Positions 1 to 5,584 of a stretch of 9,047 nt of DNA are shown here, in pieces. The notes under the pieces were generated by a model that did not search any database, was not told the origin of the DNA, and saw nothing but the letters and a program-made list of their open reading frames with translations. The position numbers and the translations under genes are program-made. The DNA lies in contig JAGHBF010000160.1 of the NCBI GenBank assembly GCA_021161165.1, forward strand, positions 1-9,047, read 5' to 3'. The DNA is from Candidatus Aminicenantota bacterium. Lineage in GTDB: Bacteria > Acidobacteriota > Aminicenantia > S016-38. Each line of letters opens with the position of its first letter. Within the stretch, counting starts at the first letter, position 1.

Positions 1-60
1 ATCGTATATAGTATAAAGTCAAATCTTTTTGTAAAATTTCTTCATTTTTTACAGGGTTAA

Positions 61-2139
61 CTACTTTTTTTCTTCTTCGAACTGGATGTTTCTAATAAGT
101 TTCTCTGTGGAATAAGGCGCAGGTGCTCCACCAAGATATTTATGAAACCATTCAAGATGAGCATTGTAATAAACGGGCATGGATTTTACATAGTTTGGCC
201 AGTGACCATCATTCTTGAAAATTATCAGCATGGATGGAACCCCCATTTTCTGCAAGTCTGTGAAGAACTGAATGCTTTGAGTATATGGCACTCTGTAATC
301 TCTTTCTCCTGTTATCACCAGGCAGGGGGTTTTAAAGTTCTTTACATAATTTGAAGGAGAAAATTTCTTATATGCACGGGGATTTTCCCAGGGAGTTCCT
401 CCAATATCCCATTCCGGAAACCACAGTTCTTCAGTGCTGCTGTACATAGCTCTCAGATTGTACACACCCATCATTGCAGCAAGTGCCTTAAATCTTGTGG
501 GATGTCCTTCCAGCCACATCATAGCATATCCACCCCATGACCACCCCATTGCTCCCATGTGATCGCTATCAACATAGGGTAGAGATGCGAGATAATCAGT
601 AACTCTCATGATGTCTTTCATAACTTTACCACCCCAATCCTTAGAAATAGCCTCTACGAATTTCTGTCCATACCCAGGAGAACCATGAGGATTCGCGAAA
701 GCAACAATGTATCCTGCACCCGGGTAGATTTGCCAGTCTCCTCTGAAAGAATCAGCCCACATTTGCTGTGGTCCACCGTGAACATTAAGTATTAGAGGAT
801 ATTTCTTGCCCTTCACAAAATTATGAGGCTTTATTATAAATAAATGAATTTTAGCCCCAGCTGCGCCTTTTACCCAGTGTTCCTCCGCAGGTCTTATGTC
901 AACTTCATCTTCTATCTTCTTGTTGAAAAAGGTAAGACGAGTGGGTTTGCTCTTAAAGTTATAAGACCAGATTTCAACAGGTTCTTTTACGGAAGTTCTT
1001 GTCATCAGAATTCTTTTTCCATCAGGAGTGACTTCAAATTCCCTTATTGCTTTTGCATCTATTACCTTCTCAAGCCTTCCTGTATTAATATCCACTTTAT
1101 ATACAGGGAAATGTGCCCTTTCTTCTGTTTTAAAATAAATTGTTCGGGAATCGGGAGCCCAGAAGAAATCATCCACCCAATTATCGTATTTTTCGGTAAG
1201 TACTCTCTTTTTACCAGTCTTAATATCGTAAATAGCAAGCCTAAAACGGTCAGATTCGTAGCCAGGTACTTTCTGCATTATATAAGCTATATATCTGCCA
1301 TCCGGAGAAAATTCTGGATGCCCATCCCACGCTTTGTTTTCACAAGTTATACACGAGAATTTGCCGTTCTGAAGGTCCATAATGTAAAGGTCAAAATTCG
1401 TGGAACTTTCTGGATTAGAAACAAGCTTTGCTTCATAAACCATATATTTACCATCAGGAGAGATATCATAACCCCTGTGTCCGTCCAGTGAAAAAGGAGG
1501 AAAATCTTTTTTCCCTTTTGTCAACTGATGCACTTTACCGTGCCTGTCGAGCAAGAAAATATGCTTGTATCTAAAGTCCCTGTAATGATCCCAGTGTCGG
1601 AAAAGGAGAGAAATTGCAAGGTGCGCTTGAACAGGTCCCTTTTCCAGCTTTTCTGACAAATGTTTGTTACATTTATTGTCCGCTCCACATTCAGGGAATA
1701 TGCTGGATACGAAAAATATTCTTCCATCTTTACCCATTTTTGGCATTGACACTCCAGTATAAAAAGAAGTCACCTTTTGTGGTTCTCCACCCCGAAGATC
1801 TATTTTCCAGAGTTGAGGACCATCCTTTCTTGTTGAAATAAAATAAAGGTATTTTCCATCTTCGGACCAGAAAGGAGAATAGTCTGCCTTTTCATTATTT
1901 GTTAGCCTAACAAGTTCACCAGTTTTAAGATTCAAAAGATAAATGTCAGAATTGCTTTTGCCCTCTTTCAGAAAGTATTCTGTAACCACAAACGCCAACT
2001 TATTGCCATCTGGAGAAATAGAAAGATTCCCTACGTTTTTAATCCTGTAAAGGGTCTCAATCGTAAATGCCTTTTTGTCCTTAGGAAATAAATAAAACGC
2101 AGCAAGCAAAATTGCGACAAATACTATGATCTTTCTCAT
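61..2139 (-). CDS. Exported S9-family peptidase (DPP5/acylaminoacyl-peptidase type)
   Basis: Serine exopeptidase of the prolyl oligopeptidase family, probably releasing dipeptides or acylated residues from peptides outside the cytoplasm. In the 692-residue form the N-terminus (MRKIIVFVAILLAAFYLF) is a signal peptide or membrane anchor without an obvious cleavage site. Residues about 30-410 form a beta-propeller with recurring SPDG-type blade motifs near 42, 92, 227, 278, 328 and 371. The C-terminal alpha/beta hydrolase has the oxyanion HGGP at 454-457, nucleophile Ser534 in GWSWGG, Asp614 in GERDYR and His646 in NDGHWP, so the triad is intact. Length is normal for DPP5-like enzymes. I chose the ATG at 2139 because GGGAGGT lies 4 bases upstream. 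A longer in-frame start at 2166 falls inside the predicted -10 box and places charged residues before the signal. The gene stands alone on this strand. The family call is firm; exact substrate specificity is inferred. Confidence 0.92.
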   Translation of the reverse strand: MRKIIVFVAILLAAFYLFPKDKKAFTIETLYRIKNVGNLSISPDGNKLAFVVTEYFLKEGKSNSDIYLLNLKTGELVRLTNNEKADYSPFWSEDGKYLYFISTRKDGPQLWKIDLRGGEPQKVTSFYTGVSMPKMGKDGRIFFVSSIFPECGADNKCNKHLSEKLEKGPVQAHLAISLLFRHWDHYRDFRYKHIFLLDRHGKVHQLTKGKKDFPPFSLDGHRGYDISPDGKYMVYEAKLVSNPESSTNFDLYIMDLQNGKFSCITCENKAWDGHPEFSPDGRYIAYIMQKVPGYESDRFRLAIYDIKTGKKRVLTEKYDNWVDDFFWAPDSRTIYFKTEERAHFPVYKVDINTGRLEKVIDAKAIREFEVTPDGKRILMTRTSVKEPVEIWSYNFKSKPTRLTFFNKKIEDEVDIRPAEEHWVKGAAGAKIHLFIIKPHNFVKGKKYPLILNVHGGPQQMWADSFRGDWQIYPGAGYIVAFANPHGSPGYGQKFVEAISKDWGGKVMKDIMRVTDYLASLPYVDSDHMGAMGWSWGGYAMMWLEGHPTRFKALAAMMGVYNLRAMYSSTEELWFPEWDIGGTPWENPRAYKKFSPSNYVKNFKTPCLVITGERDYRVPYTQSIQFFTDLQKMGVPSMLIIFKNDGHWPNYVKSMPVYYNAHLEWFHKYLGGAPAPYSTEKLIRNIQFEEEKK

Positions 2140-2143
2140 TCTA

Positions 2144-2150
2144 ACCTCCC
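2144..2150 (-). promoter_or_regulatory. Shine-Dalgarno of the S9 peptidase gene
   Basis: On the minus strand this reads GGGAGGT and ends 4 bases before the ATG at 2139. It decides the start codon in favour of 2139 over the in-frame ATG at 2166. Confidence 0.8.
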
Positions 2151-2165
2151 ATCGTTTATGGAACA

Positions 2166-2194
2166 ATTATATCAGTTATACCCCCTGTAATTAA
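2166..2194 (-). promoter_or_regulatory. Predicted sigma70-type promoter of the S9 peptidase
   Basis: On the minus strand a perfect TATAAT occupies 2171-2166. TTAATT (a weak match to TTGACA) lies at 2194-2189 with a 17-base spacer. Transcription would start near 2159, giving a leader of about 20 bases that contains the Shine-Dalgarno. The -10 box is convincing and the -35 is weak. Confidence 0.6.
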
Positions 2195-2201
2195 AAGGTT
2201 G

Positions 2202-2207
2202 TATAAT
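2202..2207 (+). promoter_or_regulatory. -10 box for a probably leaderless hydroxyacid dehydrogenase mRNA
   Basis: A perfect TATAAT ends 6 bases before the ATG at 2214, so the usual start distance puts the first transcribed base on the A of the ATG. The nearest purine run (AAAAGG, 2193-2198) is 15 bases away, too far for a normal Shine-Dalgarno. No good -35 is visible; 2179-2184 reads TACCCC. The site lies beside the divergent peptidase promoter. Confidence 0.55.
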
Positions 2208-2213
2208 TAATTT

Positions 2214-3170
2214 ATGAAGGTTCTCATTTACTCAAGACAGAAAATAGACTTCTGGAAATTCCCTGAATGGGTTGTTGCGGAGCTAAAAAAAGAGTTCCCC
2301 GACATAGATTTTCTTATAAGTTACGGAGAAAGACCCCTTGAAGAATTAATTACCGATGCCGATATTTTAATCACATCAAGGTTAACCCCGGAAGAATTTT
2401 CCAGGGCTCGAAAACTAAAATGGATCCATTCTCCCTTTGTTGGAATTGGAAATTTTCTTTTTGAAGAATTTGTAAAAAGTCCAGTAAAGCTGACAAACTC
2501 AAGAGGAGTTAACGCTGAAGCAGTGATAATTCATACCATAACACTTGCTCTTTCACTATTAAGAGGAATTCCATGGGCATTTAAACTAAAAAATGAAAGA
2601 ACATTTAACCAGGAGTTTTTTGTCAAAGATTTCTTCCCATTTGAACCACCGGAAGTGAATGTTGGAATAATGGGATTCGGCAAAATCGGAAAAGGAGTAG
2701 GCAAAAGACTGAAGTCTCTGGGATTTAAAGTAAAATGCCTCAACAGAAGCGGTAAAAAGGGGTGTTTTCCCTTTGAAAAACTGGACCAGTTTCTGGAAGG
2801 AATTGACTTCCTTATAATAACTGCCCCACGAACCAGACTCTCTGAAGGATGCATAGATTATGAAAGAATGAAAAAGTTAAATGGGTTTATAGTAAACACA
2901 GGACGGGGAAAAATAATAGTAGAAAAAGACCTTGTAAAAGCCTTGAGAGAAGGGATTATAAAAGGAGCAGCCCTGGATGTATTTGAAAGTGAACCCCTTC
3001 ACCCCGAAAGTCCCTTATGGAAGATGCCAAACGTGATAATAACTCCACATATTTCAGGATTTTCAAGACAGTTCTGGAAAAGAGAACTGGAACTAATAAA
3101 AGAAAATTTAAAACGCTTTATACAGGGAAAAAGACTTAAAAATTTAGTAAACAAAAAACTTGGTTATTAA
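2214..3170 (+). CDS. D-isomer-specific 2-hydroxyacid dehydrogenase, NAD(P)-dependent
   Basis: Cytoplasmic oxidoreductase interconverting a 2-oxo acid and its D-2-hydroxy acid, as in glyoxylate/hydroxypyruvate reductases. The 318 residues are normal for the family. A split substrate-binding domain (about 1-98 and 285-318) flanks the nucleotide-binding domain. The Rossmann motif GFGKIG is at 154-159. Active-site residues are in place: Arg231 in NTGRG, Glu260 in FESEP and His279 in TPHISG, with ALDVF at 253-257. The WIHSPFVGIG segment near 70-79 and SRGVNAEAV near 96-104 fit the GhrA/GyaR-like group. The usual Glu before the helix preceding the Rossmann fold is His107 here. It starts 75 bases from the divergent peptidase start, without a Shine-Dalgarno. 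The malic enzyme downstream has its own promoter, so this gene may be monocistronic. The substrate cannot be fixed; the family is certain. Confidence 0.92.
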   Translation: MKVLIYSRQKIDFWKFPEWVVAELKKEFPDIDFLISYGERPLEELITDADILITSRLTPEEFSRARKLKWIHSPFVGIGNFLFEEFVKSPVKLTNSRGVNAEAVIIHTITLALSLLRGIPWAFKLKNERTFNQEFFVKDFFPFEPPEVNVGIMGFGKIGKGVGKRLKSLGFKVKCLNRSGKKGCFPFEKLDQFLEGIDFLIITAPRTRLSEGCIDYERMKKLNGFIVNTGRGKIIVEKDLVKALREGIIKGAALDVFESEPLHPESPLWKMPNVIITPHISGFSRQFWKRELELIKENLKRFIQGKRLKNLVNKKLGY

Positions 3171-3171
3171 T

Positions 3172-3200
3172 TTGACAATATTTTACCCAGTTCATAAAAT
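3172..3200 (+). promoter_or_regulatory. Near-consensus sigma70-type promoter of the malic enzyme
   Basis: TTGACA at 3172-3177 matches the -35 consensus exactly. TAAAAT at 3195-3200 matches the -10 at five of six bases, and the spacer is 17. It begins one base after the stop codon of the preceding gene. Predicted transcription start is near 3207, leaving a leader of about 23 bases. This is the best promoter in the window. Confidence 0.78.
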
Positions 3201-3218
3201 TTTAAAAGATTGATAAAA

Positions 3219-3224
3219 AGGAGG
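3219..3224 (+). promoter_or_regulatory. Shine-Dalgarno of the malic enzyme gene
   Basis: AGGAGG ends 5 bases before the ATG at 3230. It is a strong site that fixes the start. Confidence 0.85.
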
Positions 3225-3229
3225 CAGTA

Positions 3230-4579
3230 ATGGCAGAAAAATTAACAGTGGAAGAGCTGCTGGCAAGGGCCAAAAAGCCTGGCCAGGATGCTTTAAGACT
3301 TCATCCCTTTTACAGGGGAAAAATTGAGGTGGTTCCAAAGGCAAGGATCAGAGACTTTAATGATTTCGCTATTTGGTACACACCGGGAGTTGCAGAACCA
3401 TGTAAAGATATCCAAAAAAACCCTGAAAAAGTATTCGAGCACACAAACAAAGGTAATTTTGTGGCGGTAATCTCCGACGGCACCAGAATTCTAGGGTTGG
3501 GCGACATCGGCCCCGAAGCCGGTCTCCCTGTAATGGAAGGTAAAGCGCTTCTATTTAAGTATTTAGGCGGAGTAGATGCTTTTCCCATTATGTTAAGGAC
3601 AAAAGACCCTCATGAATTCATACGTACAGTAAAAATACTTGAACCCACCTTCGGGGGAATAAACCTTGAAGATATAGCCCAGCCTAAGTGCTTTTACATC
3701 CTTGATACCCTCAGAAAGGAAATGAACATCCCAGTCTGGCATGATGACCAGCAGGGAACAGCAGCAGTAATCCTTGCAGGACTCATAAATGCCCTGAAAA
3801 TAGTGGGTAAAAAAATGAGTGAAGCAAAAATAGTATTTGTTGGAGCAGGAGCAGCCAATATAGCTGGAGCAAGAATCATAATGAAAGCTGGAGCAAAACC
3901 CGAAAATATCATTATGGTTGACTCCAAGGGAATTCTCAGAAAGGATAGAGAGGACATCCATGAACTTGAACAGAAATCCCATGAAAAATGGTGTATGGCT
4001 ATGAACACAAATCCAGAAAAAAGAAGGGGAGGAATTCCTGAAGCACTCGAGGGAGCCGATGTTTTAATAGGTGCATCGAAACCGGGCCCCGGAACAATAA
4101 AGCCCGAGTGGATAAAGAAAATGGCAAAGGATGCTATAGTATTTGCAGCAGCAAATCCAGTTCCTGAGATCTGGCCATGGGAAGCCAAGGAAGCTGGAGC
4201 AAGGATAGTGGCAACAGGTCGTTCCGACTTCCCCAATCAGGTAAACAATTCTCTCGGATTCCCTGGTATATTCAGGGGAGCCCTCGACGTAATGGCAAAA
4301 ACTATTACAGACGAAATGTGCATAGAAGCGGCAAAAGAACTTGCAAAAGTAGCAGAAGATAATGGATTGCATGAAGATTATATTATTCCCAATATGGACC
4401 AGTGGGAAGTTTTCCCAAGAGAAGCCGTTGCTGTGGGAATGAAAGCAATAGAACAAGGAGTAGCGAGAAGAACCGTATCAAGAGAGGAGCTCTATAAAGA
4501 AGCTGAGGAAAAGATTAAGAGGGCAAGGGACGAAGTTAAGGTCCTCATGAAGGAAGGATTCATTAAGGTAGTAGACTAA
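3230..4579 (+). CDS. Malic enzyme (oxaloacetate-decarboxylating malate dehydrogenase), single-domain form
   Basis: Cytoplasmic enzyme converting malate to pyruvate and CO2 with reduction of NAD or NADP, linking the TCA cycle to pyruvate. The 449-residue protein is the short prokaryotic form and lacks the C-terminal phosphotransacetylase-like domain of MaeB. The N-terminal malic domain has IWYTPGVAEPC around Tyr50, the catalytic Lys105 in MEGKALLFK, metal ligands Glu147 and Asp148 in NLEDI, and Asp173 in WHDDQQGTA. The NAD-binding domain has VGAGAAN at 204-210, the AAANP motif at 306-310 and TGRSDFPNQVNN from 329. All key residues are present. Cofactor preference is not obvious from the sequence. 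It has its own promoter and a strong Shine-Dalgarno, and is followed by a hairpin, so it is probably a separate transcription unit that is well expressed. Confidence 0.95.
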   Translation: MAEKLTVEELLARAKKPGQDALRLHPFYRGKIEVVPKARIRDFNDFAIWYTPGVAEPCKDIQKNPEKVFEHTNKGNFVAVISDGTRILGLGDIGPEAGLPVMEGKALLFKYLGGVDAFPIMLRTKDPHEFIRTVKILEPTFGGINLEDIAQPKCFYILDTLRKEMNIPVWHDDQQGTAAVILAGLINALKIVGKKMSEAKIVFVGAGAANIAGARIIMKAGAKPENIIMVDSKGILRKDREDIHELEQKSHEKWCMAMNTNPEKRRGGIPEALEGADVLIGASKPGPGTIKPEWIKKMAKDAIVFAAANPVPEIWPWEAKEAGARIVATGRSDFPNQVNNSLGFPGIFRGALDVMAKTITDEMCIEAAKELAKVAEDNGLHEDYIIPNMDQWEVFPREAVAVGMKAIEQGVARRTVSREELYKEAEEKIKRARDEVKVLMKEGFIKVVD

Positions 4580-4586
4580 AATTACC

Positions 4587-4606
4587 GAGGGGGATTATTC
4601 CCCCTC
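4587..4606 (+). terminator. GC-rich hairpin after the malic enzyme gene
   Basis: GAGGGGGA (4587-4594) pairs perfectly with TCCCCCTC (4599-4606) across a TTAT loop, 7 bases after the malic enzyme stop codon. No T-run follows, only CTCTAATTGTT. It may therefore be a weak or non-canonical terminator or an mRNA-end stabiliser. Confidence 0.55.
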
Positions 4607-4616
4607 CTCTAATTGT

Positions 4617-4622
4617 TAAAAT
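4617..4622 (+). promoter_or_regulatory. -10-like box just before the beta-barrel gene (probable leaderless start)
   Basis: TAAAAT ends 6 bases before the ATG at 4629, the same spacing as at 2202-2207. No Shine-Dalgarno is visible between the hairpin and the ATG. The -35 position would fall inside the hairpin (4594-4599, ATTATT) and is poor. The case rests on the repeated spacing. Confidence 0.4.
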
Positions 4623-4628
4623 ATTTCC

Positions 4629-5579
4629 ATGCGGAGATTTATACTATTCCTTTTATTTTTTTATTTCTCCTTCGCTGGAAATTTTGGATTTACCCTGTCA
4701 GGTGGTTTCCTATACGGAAACTACACTCAGTTTAATTATTTAGTAGACTATGAAAATTCATGGCTTAAATTCTATAACGAAGACTGGGGAAATTTCCTCA
4801 AACAGCAGGGTTTTTTAAAAGACTTCGGTTATTCTTCAGGGGAATTAAATCGTCTCAACTCATCATTACCTCTCAAATTAAGGTTCTATTATAAAAATGG
4901 CAAAAGCACCTTTTCCATTGAGGGAACATATTTAACTGCAAGTGCTGTAAGCAATACTGAATTTTTCTATGATTTCACTTTTATGGATGGAACATCGGCA
5001 ACCCAGAAGTTTTCATTTTATCCCTTTGAGCTCAAACCCGAAATGTTCTCAGCTGGAATAGGCCTCTCAAGGCAACTTTTAAAATACAAAAAATTCTGTC
5101 CGCAATTAGAAGCTTCTGCAGGTTTCATATACTTAAATTTTCTTTATGAAAACAATTTGCAGGTCCTGAATACTATCGGTAGCCACTGGTTAAAATTGTC
5201 TTACGAAACCATAATGGAAGGGAAAGGTAAAGGGTTTTATGGGTATGGAGGACTTAAAATTCCTGTTCTACAAAGAGGTAGATTTTCTTTGTCCTTAACC
5301 CCAGGTTATTTTTATTCAAAAATTTTATCAATAAGAGGCTCTACTACATACAAGTATAGTATTTCCGACTCTTATGGATATACTACATCATATTCGGATT
5401 CCTGGGATGGAGAATGGTTTATCAAGGAAATTACAGTTAAAGAATGGTGGGGAACGTATACATTTAGATTCCCCTCCAATAACAAAAGCGACCTTGGATC
5501 TTATATTAAGAATGCTGGCAGATTTTCTCCTTCAATTTCAGGTCCTTTTCTGTTAATTTCCGTGGGAATTGATTTATAA
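4629..5579 (+). CDS. Hypothetical exported protein, probable outer-membrane beta-barrel
   Basis: I do not recognise a family. The first 16 residues (MRRFILFLLFFYFSFA) form a clear signal peptide with likely cleavage after FSFA. The mature part, about 300 residues, is rich in aromatic, Gly and Ser residues and has alternating polar/hydrophobic stretches typical of beta-strands, for example at 82-104, 156-172, 201-211, 216-230 and 305-316. It ends in a hydrophobic strand (FLLISVGIDL) with a terminal Leu, which is compatible with an outer-membrane C-terminal strand although terminal Phe is more usual. There are no helical membrane segments after the signal and only one mature cysteine (Cys157). 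Size suits a barrel of about 12-14 strands. It lies between the malic enzyme hairpin and the Memo-AMMECR1 fusion, 5 bases upstream of the latter, so it may share transcription with it. Function is unknown; a periplasmic beta-rich protein is the alternative. Confidence 0.75.
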   Translation: MRRFILFLLFFYFSFAGNFGFTLSGGFLYGNYTQFNYLVDYENSWLKFYNEDWGNFLKQQGFLKDFGYSSGELNRLNSSLPLKLRFYYKNGKSTFSIEGTYLTASAVSNTEFFYDFTFMDGTSATQKFSFYPFELKPEMFSAGIGLSRQLLKYKKFCPQLEASAGFIYLNFLYENNLQVLNTIGSHWLKLSYETIMEGKGKGFYGYGGLKIPVLQRGRFSLSLTPGYFYSKILSIRGSTTYKYSISDSYGYTTSYSDSWDGEWFIKEITVKEWWGTYTFRFPSNNKSDLGSYIKNAGRFSPSISGPFLLISVGIDL

Positions 5580-5580
5580 T
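5575..5580 (+). promoter_or_regulatory. TATAAT box overlapping the stop codon, upstream of the Memo-AMMECR1 gene
   Basis: A perfect TATAAT overlaps the TAA stop (5577-5579) of the beta-barrel gene. It lies 4 bases before the first ATG (5585) and 7 before the second (5588). A weak TTAATT at 5553-5558 sits 16 bases upstream, the same hexamer as the peptidase -35. No Shine-Dalgarno precedes either ATG. It may be an internal promoter giving a leaderless mRNA, or it may be chance from the Leu-stop codons. Confidence 0.4.
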
Positions 5581-5584
5581 TTCA

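Noticed and set aside
31..52. Possible hairpin GTAAAA/TTTTAC downstream of the peptidase stop
   Set aside because: A 6-base, mostly A-T stem with a 10-base loop, and no T-run follows on the minus strand; too weak to call a terminator.
1..60. TTGACT and TATA-rich stretch at the left edge
   Set aside because: On the minus strand TTGACT (about 16-21) lacks a -10 within the window, and on the plus strand the TATA-rich run leads to no plausible gene.
844..1491. 215-residue plus-strand open frame opposite the S9 peptidase
   Set aside because: It is antisense to a gene with complete catalytic motifs; its composition (Phe/Ile/Tyr/Cys/Arg rich) is that of a shadow frame and no motif is present.
2140..2166. 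Upstream in-frame ATG at 2166 extending the S9 peptidase by 9 residues
   Set aside because: It lies within the predicted TATAAT box, has no Shine-Dalgarno, and adds charged residues ahead of the signal sequence; the ATG at 2139 has GGGAGGT 4 bases upstream.
3694..4236. 180-residue minus-strand open frame inside the malic enzyme gene
   Set aside because: Ala/Pro/Ser-rich low-information translation opposite conserved malic enzyme motifs; no promoter or ribosome site suggests a real gene.
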